Below, in pieces: positions 28,963 to 39,239 of a stretch of DNA of 64,000 nt. The stretch spans positions 2,012,001 through 2,076,000 of the forward strand of contig NZ_QYUK01000011.1 in NCBI RefSeq assembly GCF_003590945.1. Reading direction: 5' to 3'. A program made the position numbers and the translations under genes. Within the stretch, counting starts at the first letter, position 1, and the number at the start of each line of letters is the position of its first letter. This stretch comes from Oleomonas cavernae (lineage in GTDB: Bacteria > Pseudomonadota > Alphaproteobacteria > Zavarziniales > Zavarziniaceae). The notes beneath the pieces were generated by a model that had not been told where the DNA came from, did not search any database, and saw only the letters and a list, made by a program, of their open reading frames with translations.

Positions 28963-31900
28963 ATGAGCATTTCGGCGCCCTTCATCCGCCGGCCGGTGGC
29001 AACCATGCTGCTGACCATAGGCGTGATGCTGCTGGGTGCCGCCGCCTATCTGCACCTGCCGGTGTCGACCATGCCGATCGTCGACCTCCCCACGATCGTG
29101 GTGCGCGCCAGCCTGCCCGGCGCCAGCCCCGACACCATGGCGGCGGCCGTGGCGACGCCGATCGAGCGGCAGTTGGGTGTCATCGCCGGCCTGACCGAGC
29201 TGACCTCGATCAATGCCGTGGGTGGCACCACCATCGTCGCCCAGTTCGACATCGCCCGCGATATCGACGGCGTCGCCCGCGACGTCCAGGCGGCGCTGGA
29301 TGCCGCCGCCTCCAGCCTGCCGACCGACCTGCCCTCGCCGCCGATCTATATCAAGGCCAATCCCAACGTCTTCCCGGTGATCACCCTGGCCCTGTCCAGC
29401 GACGCGCTGCCGGCCAGCGAGGTCTATGATTACGCCGACAAGCTGCTGTCGCAGCGCCTCTCACAGATCCAGGGCGTCTCGCGGGTCGAGATCAGCGGGG
29501 CCGACAAGACGGCGATCCGCGTCCAGGTCAACCCCGCCGCCCTGGCCAGCCTGGGCCTGACCCTGGAGGATGTGCGCCTGGCCATCGCCGGGGCGACCGC
29601 CGCCGGCCCCAAGGGCAGCCTGGACGGGCCGGACCAGAGCATCACGGTGACCGGCAACGACCAGTTGATGACCGCGGCCGAGTTCAGCCGCCAGATCATC
29701 GCCTGGCGCGGCGGCGCCCCCGTGCGCCTGGGCGACATCGCCACGGTCAGCAGCGCGGTCAGCAACGTGAAGGTCGGTTCCTGGCTGAACGGCGAGCGCG
29801 CGGTACTGATCGAGGTGCGCAAACAGCCCGGCGCCAACACGATCGACGTGGTCGACCGGGTGAAGGCGGCGCTGGCCCAGGTGGAAACCTGGCTGCCGCC
29901 GGCGATCAAAGTCCATGTCGTGGCCAACCGCACCCGCACCATCCGCGCCGGCATCACCGACCTGCAATTGACCATGCTGCTGACTACCGCCCTGGTGGTG
30001 ATGGTCATCGCCCTGTTCCTGCGCCGGTTCTGGGCGACCGTGATCCCCAGCGTGACCATTCCGGTCGCCATCGCCGGCACCTTCGCGGTCATGTATGTGG
30101 CGGGCTACAGCCTGGACAATCTCTCGATCATGGCCCTGATCATCGCCGTGGGCTTCATCGTCGACGACACCATCGTGATGATCGAGAATGTGGTGCGCCT
30201 GATCGAACAGGGCGAGACGCCGCTGCAGGCAGCCCTGCGCGGTGCCCGGCAGATCACCTTCACGGTGATCTCGCTCACCGTCTCGCTGCTCGCCGCCCTG
30301 ATCCCGATCCTGTTCATGCCCGACGTGCTGGGCCGCTTCTTCCGCGAATTCGGCGTGACGCTCGCGGTCGCCATCGCCCTGTCGGCGATCATCTCACTGA
30401 CCCTGACGCCGATGCTGTGCGGCCGGCTGCTGACAAGGCAGGACCTGCAACGGCCCGAGGGGCGGATCGGCCGCGCCATCGAGCGGGCGATCGCTGCCAC
30501 CACCGAGGCTTACGGCGCCAGCCTGGACTGGGCGCTGGCCCGGCCGCGCCTGATGCTGGGCGTGGTCGGCTTGACCGTGGTCGTGGTCATGGTGCTGTTC
30601 GCGGCAGTGCCCAAGGGGTTTCTCCCTAAGCAGGATACCGGCGTGATCCGCGCCGTCACCGATGCCCCGGCGGACATCTCCTTCGAGGCGATGAGTGAGC
30701 GGCAGGCGGCGGTGACCCGCGTGCTGCTGGCCGATCCGGCGGTGGAGACGGTCAGTTCCTTCGTCGGCGTCGGCCTGTGGAATTCGCTGAAGAATGGCAA
30801 TATCACCATCAACCTGAAGCCGCTGAAGCAGCGCCTCCCGGCCGACCAGGTGATCGAGCGGCTGCGCCCGCAACTGGCGCGCATCCAGGGTATCGATACC
30901 TATCTGTCGCTGGTCGATGATTTCGGCGTCGGCGGGCGGGCGGGCAAGGCGCGCTATCAGTATACCCTCCAAGGCGCCGACATCGACAAGCTGGCCCACT
31001 GGGTGGAGATCATGCGCGAGAAGCTGCGCGCCCTGCCCGACCTGGCCGATGTCTCGACCGACCAGGATGCCAACGGCCTGCGCGCGCACCTGGACGTCGA
31101 CCGGGTGACGGCCGCGCGCCTCGGCGTCTCGCCCCAGACCATCGACCAGATCCTCTATGACGCCTTCGGCCAACGCCAGATCGCCACGGTCTATACTGAG
31201 TTCGACCAGTTCAAGGTGGTGCTGGAGGTCGACCCGCGTTACCAGACCGATCCCACGGCGCTGGCGCAACTGTTCGTGCCCACCGCGTCGGGCACGCCGG
31301 TGCCCCTGTCGGTGGTCACCACACAGGCGCAAGGGTTGACCCCGGCCCAGATCAATCACCAGGGGCAGTTGCCGGCCATCACCATCGGCTTCAACACCGC
31401 ACCCGGCCTGCCCATCGGCAGCGCCATGGCCCTGATCGAACGTACGGCGCAGGAGGCCGGCCTGCCGCCCGACATCACCGGCAGCTTCGCGGGCGATGCC
31501 AAGGCAGCAGCGGATGCGATCGCCACCCAGGTGTGGATCCTGCTGGGTGCCATCGTCGCGGTCTATCTGGTGCTGGGCATCCTCTACGAGAGCTATGCCC
31601 ATCCCTTGACCATCCTGTCGACCATCCCGTCGTCCGGCATCGGGGCGCTGGTCGCCTTAATGGTGACCGGCGTCGAATTCTCGCTGATCGCGGTGATCGG
31701 GTTGATCCTGCTGATCGGCATCGTGAAGAAGAACGCCATCATGATGGTCGATTTCGCCCTGGTCGCCGAACGCGAACTGGGCCTTGCCCCGCGCGAGGCG
31801 ATCGCCCGTGCCGCCCGCCTGCGCTTCCGCCCCATCACCATGACCACGCTGGCCGCCGTGTTCGGCGCCCTGCCGTTGGCGATCGGCGTCGGCGCCGGCT

Positions 31901-32070
31901 CGGAGATGCGCCAGCCGCTGGGGATCGCCATCGTCGGCGGCCTGCTGCTGGCCCAGGTCGTGACGATCTATACGACGCCGGTGGTCTATCTCGCCGTCGA
32001 CAAGCTGCGCGGCCGGCGGCGCTCGCGCTGGCTGCCCATGGAGGTTCCGGCCGAGGGGGCATCGTCATGA
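28963..32070 (+). CDS. RND efflux pump subunit, second of two (MdtC-like)
   Basis: A 1035-residue paralogue of the preceding pump, starting 3 bases after it. The N-terminus (SAPFIRRPVATMLLTIGVMLLG) and the relay motif GFIVDDTIVMIEN (aspartates at residues 401-402) are intact, as is GIVKKNAIMMVDFALVA in the second half. Having both subunits intact and coupled suggests that they assemble as a heterotrimer, as MdtB and MdtC do. The stop overlaps the MFS start by 4 bases. Confidence 0.93.
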   Translation: MSISAPFIRRPVATMLLTIGVMLLGAAAYLHLPVSTMPIVDLPTIVVRASLPGASPDTMAAAVATPIERQLGVIAGLTELTSINAVGGTTIVAQFDIARDIDGVARDVQAALDAAASSLPTDLPSPPIYIKANPNVFPVITLALSSDALPASEVYDYADKLLSQRLSQIQGVSRVEISGADKTAIRVQVNPAALASLGLTLEDVRLAIAGATAAGPKGSLDGPDQSITVTGNDQLMTAAEFSRQIIAWRGGAPVRLGDIATVSSAVSNVKVGSWLNGERAVLIEVRKQPGANTIDVVDRVKAALAQVETWLPPAIKVHVVANRTRTIRAGITDLQLTMLLTTALVVMVIALFLRRFWATVIPSVTIPVAIAGTFAVMYVAGYSLDNLSIMALIIAVGFIVDDTIVMIENVVRLIEQGETPLQAALRGARQITFTVISLTVSLLAALIPILFMPDVLGRFFREFGVTLAVAIALSAIISLTLTPMLCGRLLTRQDLQRPEGRIGRAIERAIAATTEAYGASLDWALARPRLMLGVVGLTVVVVMVLFAAVPKGFLPKQDTGVIRAVTDAPADISFEAMSERQAAVTRVLLADPAVETVSSFVGVGLWNSLKNGNITINLKPLKQRLPADQVIERLRPQLARIQGIDTYLSLVDDFGVGGRAGKARYQYTLQGADIDKLAHWVEIMREKLRALPDLADVSTDQDANGLRAHLDVDRVTAARLGVSPQTIDQILYDAFGQRQIATVYTEFDQFKVVLEVDPRYQTDPTALAQLFVPTASGTPVPLSVVTTQAQGLTPAQINHQGQLPAITIGFNTAPGLPIGSAMALIERTAQEAGLPPDITGSFAGDAKAAADAIATQVWILLGAIVAVYLVLGILYESYAHPLTILSTIPSSGIGALVALMVTGVEFSLIAVIGLILLIGIVKKNAIMMVDFALVAERELGLAPREAIARAARLRFRPITMTTLAAVFGALPLAIGVGAGSEMRQPLGIAIVGGLLLAQVVTIYTTPVVYLAVDKLRGRRRSRWLPMEVPAEGASS

Positions 32071-33293
32071 CGCGCCCCATGGGCTTCATCCTGGTGACCA
32101 TCCTGCTCGATGCCATGGGCTTCGGCCTGATCGTGCCGGTGCTGCCCCATCTGGTCGAAAGACTGCTGGGGCAAGGGCCGGCGGCGGCGGGTAATGCCTT
32201 CGGGATACTGGTGGCGCTCTATGCCGCGATGCTGTTCCTGTGTGCGCCGGTGATCGGCCGCCTGTCGGATCGCTTCGGCCGCCGGCCGGTGATCCTGCTG
32301 GCCCTGGCCGGCGCCGCCCTGGACCAGGTGGTGGCCGCCACCGCGGGCTCGCTGTGGCTGCTGATGGTGGCGCGCGCGCTGGCCGGGGCCTGCGGTGCCA
32401 ATGCGGCGGCGGCCAGCGCCTATGTCGCCGATGTCACCCCGCCCGAGCACCGCGCCAAGGCCTTCGGCCTGGCCGGGGCCATGTTCGGCCTAGGGTTTGT
32501 GCTAGGCCCGGCCCTGGGCGGCATGCTGGGCGACTTGGGCCCCCGGGTGCCCTTCTGGGTCGCGGCCGGTCTCACCGCGCTCAATTTCCTGTGGGGCCTG
32601 GTCGTGCTGCCGGAAAGCCTGGCGCCGGCGCTGCGCCGCCCCTTCACCTTAGGCGCGCTCAATCCCCTGGCCGGCCTGATCGGCTGGCGGCGCTCGCGCC
32701 TGATCACCGGGCTGCTGGGGGCGATCTTCTGCTACATGCTGGCGCAATCGGCGGTGCAGGCGACCTGGGTGCTGTTCACAGCCATGCAACTGGGCTGGGG
32801 GCCGGGCGAGACCGGCCTGTCGCTCGCCTTCCTCGGGGTCGCCTCGGCCCTGTCGCAAGTGGTGGTGGCCCCGGCCGCCATTCGCCGGATCGGTGAACCG
32901 GCGGCCATGCTGCTGGGCCTGGCCTGCACCGTCGCCGCCTGCATCGGCTATTCCCAGGCGACCCAGGGCTGGCACATCTATGCCGTCACCGGCCTGATCG
33001 TCGTCGCTGTGATCACCGGGCCGGCCGCCCAGGCCATCATCACCCGCGCCGTGTCCAAGGGCGAACAGGGCCAGTTGCAGGGCACCATCACCGCCACCAC
33101 CAGCCTGGGCGCGATCGCCGGCACCTTGCTGGGCGCCGCGATCTTCAGCTACTTCGCCGCCCCCGATGCGCCCCTCCACCTGCCCGGCGCCGCCTTCCTG
33201 TTCGCCGCCCTGCTGACCCTCGTGGCCATGGCCTGCCTCGCCTATGCCCTGGGCGGCCGCCGCGTGCCCATGAGGGCGGACAACCGCGCCTAG
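32067..33293 (+). CDS. MFS transporter (TetA/DHA1-like drug antiporter)
   Basis: A 408-residue protein with 12 hydrophobic helices. The antiporter motif between helices 2 and 3 reads GRLSDRFGRRPV, and the conserved motif C-like helix 5 (GLGFVLGPALGG) is present. The N-terminus (GFILVTILLDAMGFGLIVPVLP) is typical of TetA-type exporters. It overlaps the second RND gene (ATGA), matching the mdtABCD order, where an MFS gene follows the RND genes. It closes the cluster and would move the product or a precursor across the inner membrane. Confidence 0.92.
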   Translation: MTRPMGFILVTILLDAMGFGLIVPVLPHLVERLLGQGPAAAGNAFGILVALYAAMLFLCAPVIGRLSDRFGRRPVILLALAGAALDQVVAATAGSLWLLMVARALAGACGANAAAASAYVADVTPPEHRAKAFGLAGAMFGLGFVLGPALGGMLGDLGPRVPFWVAAGLTALNFLWGLVVLPESLAPALRRPFTLGALNPLAGLIGWRRSRLITGLLGAIFCYMLAQSAVQATWVLFTAMQLGWGPGETGLSLAFLGVASALSQVVVAPAAIRRIGEPAAMLLGLACTVAACIGYSQATQGWHIYAVTGLIVVAVITGPAAQAIITRAVSKGEQGQLQGTITATTSLGAIAGTLLGAAIFSYFAAPDAPLHLPGAAFLFAALLTLVAMACLAYALGGRRVPMRADNRA

Positions 33294-33624
33294 CGCCGGC
33301 GACTCACCCGGCCGGTCCGACCGCCCGGTGATTCTCGCGGTGGTACCAGCCACGCCAATTCAAGACGGCCGGCCGCCTGCAGAACAATCTTCGGCTGTAT
33401 TTTGCCGCAAACCAATCCTCCATTTCGGGAGCGATTTCGCTAGACACCGGAATTCCGCCTGGAATCCGCCGTCTGGCCGCAAAATCTTAACGAAACATGA
33501 GGTTTTTAGCGGTATCCCTACGATTGATGCAGACCTCTTAAATTCAAGACGACGACCTGAATTGAGCTGAATCAAACTCCGCCGGAAATTTCTGAACCAT
33601 TTTGAGGGGGAATCGAGGTGAGTC
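33294..33624. promoter_or_regulatory. Regulatory region upstream of the cellulose operon
   Basis: 331 bases without a gene and with falling GC content towards 33480-33560. The word AATTCAAGACG occurs twice, at 33357-33367 and 33541-33551. The second copy is part of a dyad, AATTCA-N11-TGAATT (33541-33563), about 60 bases before the first cellulose gene. A ribosome site (GAGGGGGAATCGAGG) precedes ATG 33625. The region probably carries the operon promoter and a regulator site; which regulator is not known. Confidence 0.5.
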
Positions 33625-34013
33625 ATGAAGAAGGTTGATGACGCGGCGATCCTGCTGGCGCGGGTGGGGGCGGGCGACGTCAAGTACCTGAACTTCGAGG
33701 CAGCCCCCATGCCGAACGAGGCCCGTGCCGGCTGGAAGCTGTTCGAGGCGATCGACGCCGCGCCCGACGACGGCGAACCGGCGCTGCCGGAAGAAATCGA
33801 TTCGGATCTGGAAATCGTCACCACCGAAGAATTGCCGATGGCGCATACCGAGCACGCGGTCGTCCAGTTGGACAACGCGCCGCCGCTGGTTGGCGATCGC
33901 CTCCATGCCCGGCCGGAGCGTCTCCGCGCCATGTTCAAGCGCGCGCCCCCGTGGAAGAAGCCCCCGCCACCACCGGCACCGCCCTGGCACAACTGTTCAA
34001 GAGACTGGGCTAG
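33625..34013 (+). CDS. BcsP-like cellulose biosynthesis accessory protein, one frameshift as sequenced
   Basis: About 129 residues if repaired. The opening (DDAAILLARVGAGDVKYLNF, then AGWKLFEAID) resembles the start of BcsP/BcsR-type accessory proteins found beside bcsQ. The C-terminus is in a shifted frame: a missing base in the C run at 33946-33950 changes the ending to TALAQLFKRLG, followed by TAG immediately before bcsQ. That ending matches the leucine/arginine-rich tails of BcsP, so the shift is the better reading. The similarity is weak, so the name is tentative, supported mainly by position. Confidence 0.65.
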
Positions 34014-34805
34014 ATGCCGCTGATCGTCGTCTCATCGCCCAAGGGGGGTGTCGGCAAGACGACACTGGTCGCCAATCTGGGCGTCGCCCTGGCGCGCCAG
34101 GGGCGACAGGTGACGCTGATCGACTTCGACGTGCAGAATGCCTTGCAACTGCATTTCGGCCTGGCCCTCAAGAACCGGTCAGGTTATGTCGCCCGCGCCG
34201 TCGAGACGGCCGATTGGCGCCGCAACATCGTGGCCGTGGCGGACGGCATCCGGCTGCTGCCCTATGGCACTGCGGATGCCGCGCAGCGGCGCGCGCTGGA
34301 GAATGCCCTGGTCGCCGACGGCGCCGGCTTCCTGCGCAACCATCTGGGCGCCATCCTGGCGGAGCGCGACGGCATCATCCTGGCCGACACCGCGCCCGGG
34401 CCGACGCCGGCGCTCGAGGCCCTGGAAACACTGGCGGATCTGCGCATTGCCCTGCTGCTCAGCGATGCCACGTCGCTGGCGCTACTGCCGCGGGTGCTCG
34501 AGGCCGAACAACCGGCCCGCCGGGACCGCCGGCCGCCGCAATTGATTCTGAACCAGATCGACCTGCGGCGGCGGCTGAACCGGGATGTCGCCGCCTTCGT
34601 TCGTCAACGGGCCGCGGCCGCCCTCCTGGGGACAGTGCGCCAGGACGAGTCGCTGGCCGAGGCGGTCGCACAGCAGGAAAGCGTGTTCGCCTACGCCGCC
34701 CATGCCGGCGCGGCGCAGGACATCGCGACCATCGCGCAGCGGCTCGACCGGATGCTGTTCCCCGATCACGAAACCGTGCCCCGGGCAAACACGGGGCATA
34801 ACTGA
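34014..34805 (+). CDS. bcsQ: Cellulose biosynthesis protein BcsQ (YhjQ), MinD/ParA-like ATPase
   Basis: A 263-residue cytoplasmic ATPase. The deviant Walker A SPKGGVGKTTLVANLG is at residues 7-22, followed by VTLIDFDVQNALQLHFG and a downstream aspartate in GIILADTAPG. In other bacteria BcsQ localises cellulose synthase at the pole and is needed for export. It follows the BcsP-like gene directly (TAG then ATG) and overlaps bcsAB by one base (TGATG), which fixes both starts. Confidence 0.92.
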   Translation: MPLIVVSSPKGGVGKTTLVANLGVALARQGRQVTLIDFDVQNALQLHFGLALKNRSGYVARAVETADWRRNIVAVADGIRLLPYGTADAAQRRALENALVADGAGFLRNHLGAILAERDGIILADTAPGPTPALEALETLADLRIALLLSDATSLALLPRVLEAEQPARRDRRPPQLILNQIDLRRRLNRDVAAFVRQRAAAALLGTVRQDESLAEAVAQQESVFAYAAHAGAAQDIATIAQRLDRMLFPDHETVPRANTGHN

Positions 34806-37800
34806 TGGCGTCGCACCACGGCAGCGAAGACAGTGCGGGCGCGAAGCACAGGGGCCTGATGCGCGATCTGGCGCGGCAGGCCCTGCTGGCATTGCTGACG
34901 CTGGCCGGCCTTGCCCTGGGCGCCCTGATCGTCACGACCCCGCTGTCGCTCGAACACCAATTGCTGTTCGCCGCCGTCACCATGGTGCTGCTCATATCGT
35001 TCCGGCAGGTCCACGCGCGCTGGGCCACCATCTTCCTGTCGCTGCTCGCCCTCGCCATTTCCAGCCGCTACATCTACTGGCGCACGACCGAGACGCTGGG
35101 CTTCACCGGCGTTGTCGGGTGGATCTTCGGGATCAGCCTCTATCTGGCCGAGCTTTATGCCTGGCTGATGCTGTTCTTCGGCTTCCTGCACACGATCTGG
35201 CCGCTGGCACGCCCCATCCGCCCGCTCCACGAGCCGCCGGAGGCCTGGCCCACCGTCGATATCTTCGTCCCCACCTATAACGAAAGCCTGGCGATCGTCC
35301 GCGATACCGTCCTGGGCGCCCTGTCGATCGACTACCCGCGGACAAGATGAAGGTCTTCCTGCTGGACGACGGCCGCCGCGAGGAGTTCCGCGAATTCGCG
35401 GCGGAGGCCGGCGTGGGCTACATCATCCGGCCGGACAACCTGCACGCCAAGGCCGGCAACCTGAACAATGCCATGCAGGAAACCTCGGGCGAGCTGATCG
35501 CGATCTTCGATTGCGATCACGTGGCCACCCGGGCCTTCCTTCAGTTGACCGCGGGATGGTTTCTGGAAGATCCCCGCCTGGCCCTGATCCAGACGCCGCA
35601 CCATTTCTATTCGCCGGATCCCTTCGAGCGCAACCTGAAGGCCGGCCACCACATGCCCAACGAGGGGGAGCTGTTCTACGGCCCGGTGCAGGAAGGCAAC
35701 GACCTGTGGAACGCCGCCTTCTTCTGCGGCTCGTGCGCACTCTTGCGGCGCGGCGCGCTGGACGAAATCGGCGGCTTTGCCACCGAAACCGTCACCGAAG
35801 ACGCCCACACCGCGCTGAAATTGCAGCGGCGCGGCTGGAACACCGCCTATCTCAACATCCGCCTCGCCGCCGGCCTGGCAACCGAGCGCCTGGCCATTCA
35901 TATCGGCCAGCGGATGCGCTGGGCCCGCGGCATGACGCAGATCCTGCGCCGCGACAACCCGCTGTTCGGGCCGGGCCTGACCTGGGCCCAGCGGCTCTGC
36001 TATCTCAGCGCCATGCTGCATTTCCAGTTCGGCCTGCCACGCATCGTGTTCCTGACCGCGCCGCTGGTCTACCTGCTGCTGGGCGAGAGCCTGATCACCG
36101 CCAGCGCCGCCAGCCTGGTCGCCTATGCCATCCCGCATCTCTTCCATTCGGTGATGACCACGCGGCGCATCCAGGGCCGCCAGCGCCTGACCTTCTGGGG
36201 CGAGATCTACGAGACCGTGCTCGCCTTCCACCTGGCGGGCATCACGATCCGGACCTTCCTGGACCCGCGCGCCGGCAAGTTCAACGTCACCAACAAGGGC
36301 GGCCTGCTGCCCGACGATTATTTCGATGCCCGGATCCTGCGGCCGCACATGGTCGTCGCCACGCTCCTGGTCCTGGGCAGCGCCTTCGGCTTCGTCAAGC
36401 TGGCCTTCCCCGCGACCTTCGGAGTCGACTGGCTGTCCGTGGCGCTCAACGTCGTGTGGGCGGTCTTCAGCCTCGTCATCCTGCTTTGCGCGATCGCCGT
36501 CGGGCGCGAGGCCCGCCAGATCCGCCGGGCCTTCAGGGTCGACTCCCGACAACCCGCGACAATCTTTCTCGAGGATGGACACACGTTGGCTTGCGAGACC
36601 GAAAACCTGTCGATGGGCGGGGTGGCCGTCGTATTGCCGCAAGGCGTTTCCCTGGGCGAGGCGACGATTACCGATGTCGAGTTGCCCTGCGGCGAAGCGA
36701 GCGAGATCTTCCCCGTCGTGGTCGCCCGGCGCGGCAATGGCGGCAATATCGGCCTGCATTTCAGCGACATGCCGCTCTACCAGCGGCGCGAACTGGTCAA
36801 ATCGGTGCTGGGCCGGTCCGATGCCTGGACCCCGTCCCAGGCGACGATGGTGCCGCCGCCGGTGTTCCATTCGCTGGTCCTGATCGCCCGCGTGCTCCTG
36901 AGCCTGTTCACGCGGCGAAAGAATTATCCCTCGTCGCCGACCGTGGCGGTTATCGCCGCCCTCTTCCTCGCGCTGGGCGGCCTCCTTCCCGGTGTCGTGC
37001 ATGATGCCAGGGCGCAAACGGCGCCCGCCACGATCGAGCCGCCCCCCGCGGCGGCGGCGGCCCCGACCCCGCCGGCCCTGCTCGATCAGGCCCCCGCGGC
37101 CCAGGGCGCCACCCGTAAGCTGGTGCTGAGCCTGAAGGATCTGGGGGCGAGCGGCCCGCTGCGCCTGATCGGTGTCCATGGCGAGGCCTGGCTGCCGGTC
37201 AGCCTGCGCCGCGACGAGGTCGTGACCGCGGCGAAGATGACCCTGGCCCTGGGCTATTCGCCTGCGCTGATCCCCGAACTGAGCCACCTGTCGATTTTCA
37301 TCAATGGCGAACTCACGGGTTCCATTCAACTGATCAAGGAGCGGTCGGGCGGGGTTACCGTCGAACTGCCGATCAATCCGGCGCTGTTCCTGCCCGAAAG
37401 CAAGCTGAACCTCCAGTTCATCGCGCACTACACCCGCGAATGCGAAGATCCCCTGCATTCGACCCTGTGGGGCGTGGTCAGCAATGTGAACTCGATGCTG
37501 GAACTGACGGTCCAGCGCCTGCCCCAGCAGGACGACCTGGCCAGCCTGCCGGCGCCGTTCTTCGACCTGGGCGATACCAGGCCGCTGTCGCTGCCGTTCG
37601 TCATGGCCGGCAAGCCCTCGGCCGAAACCTTGCGGGCAGCGGCGGCCGTGGCCGGCTATTTCGGCTCGCGCGCCGGCCAGCGCGGCTTCGGCTTCCCCGT
37701 CGTCCATGACCACATGCCCGAGGGCCACGCGGTGGTCCTGGCGACGCCGGGCGATGCCATTCCGGGCCTGACCCTGCCCGAGATCAAGGGCCCGACCCTG

Positions 37801-39237
37801 GCGGTAACGCCCAACCCGGCCGATCCCGATCACAAGCTGCTGATGGTCCTGGGCCGCAACGGCGACGAGTTGCAGGCCGCCGCCTATACGCTGGGGATCG
37901 GCAGCCAGGCGCTCAGCGGCCCGTCCGCCGCCGTCGGCATGCCCCAGTTGCTGCCGCGGGTACCCTACGACGCCACGCGCTGGATCCCGTCCGACCGCCC
38001 GGTGAAGCTGGGCGAATTCGTCGAGCCGCCGCTGTTGCAGGGCCTGGGGCTGTATTCCGGCGTGCTCGCGGCCAATTTCAGGTCGGCGCCCGACCTCTTC
38101 ACCTGGGGCAAGGACGGCATCCCCTTGCAGCTTCGCTATCGCTATCCCGACGGGGAATGGCTGGACCGCGACCTCTCCCGCCTCGACGTGGCGGTCAACG
38201 GCAAATTCCTGAAGTCCTTCCCGACCACGCAGCCCAGCGACCTCGACCGGATTCGCGACGCCGTCGGCACCGATTTCATCGAGAACGAGGCGACGGTCAA
38301 TATCCCGCCCTACGAGGTTTTCGGCCAGAACCAACTGCAGTTTCTGTTCGACCTGAAATCGAACAAGCGGGGCGAATGCCAAGGTTACCTGCCGAACGAT
38401 GTGCGCACGTCGATCGATCCTGATTCGACCGTCGATTTCTCGGACATCCATCACTTTGCGCGGTTCCCCAATCTGGGCTTCTTTGCCGGGGCCGGCTATC
38501 CGTTCACCCGCCTGGCCGACCTCTCGGAAACCGTGGTCATCTTGAGGGAGCAGGCGACGGCGCCGGAAATCGAGACCTTCCTGGTGCTGATGGGCCGGGC
38601 CGCGGATGCGACCGGCAACATTGCGACCAAGCTGACCATCCTGCGCAACACCAAGGATGTCAGCCGCATGCTGGGCCGCGACGTCCTGATCATCGGCTCG
38701 ACCGCCTTTGCCGGGTCGCTGGGCGGCCTGATGACCAATGCCCCGTTCCAGATCGAGGGCGACATGCTGCGGGTCAAGGCCACGGGCGCGCTCGACCGCC
38801 TCTTCACCTACTTCGACGGCGGCGAAGACAGCACCGGCGGCGGCCAGGCGGACAGGGTTCTGGTCGAGCCCAACAATTTCACCGGCATGCTCAGCTTCCG
38901 CTCGCCCTACGCCGCCGACCGCGTCGTCGTCGCCGTCCTGGCAGCCAGCCCCGCCGCCCTCCCGGCCGTGGCCTACGGCCTTCGCGACACCGAGCAGAAC
39001 GCCCGCATCGGCGGCGATCTCGCCATCCTGGGCAGCGACGGCTACACGAGCTACAGCGCGGGCGAGACCTTCTGGCGCGGCGACCTGCCCTTCTTCACCC
39101 ATGTCCGGTGGTTCCTGAGCGATCGCCCGCTGCTGATGATCGCCGTCATCCTGGTGGCGATGCTGTTGCTGACCGTCCCGGTCTATGCGGCGCTGCGGTC
39201 GCTGGCCCGCCGGCGCCTGCGCCACCCGAGGGGCTAG
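34805..39237 (+). CDS. bcsAB: Cellulose synthase BcsA-BcsB fusion, one frameshift as sequenced
   Basis: About 1477 residues if repaired. The BcsA half has N-terminal helices, catalytic motifs DIFVPTYNES, FDCDH, TEDAH and QRMRW, gating loop FNVTNKG, and a C-terminal PilZ domain with RVDSR and ENLSMGG for cyclic di-GMP. The BcsB half starts near 36950 with a helix, then carbohydrate-binding-like domains, and ends with a membrane anchor (LLMIAVILVAMLLLTVPVY). A base is missing at 35338-35341: DYPRTR-stop should read DYP-R-DKMKVFLLDDGR. From 35347 to 39237 the frame is uninterrupted, so the fusion itself is not an artefact. Fused forms are known from Komagataeibacter (AcsAB). Confidence 0.93.
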
Positions 39238-39239
39238 AC

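Noticed and set aside
34805-35350. A separate 181-residue N-terminal cellulose synthase fragment
   Set aside because: The next frame resumes at exactly the expected position of the BcsA alignment (LLDDGRREE), so one missing base in a fused gene is the simpler explanation.
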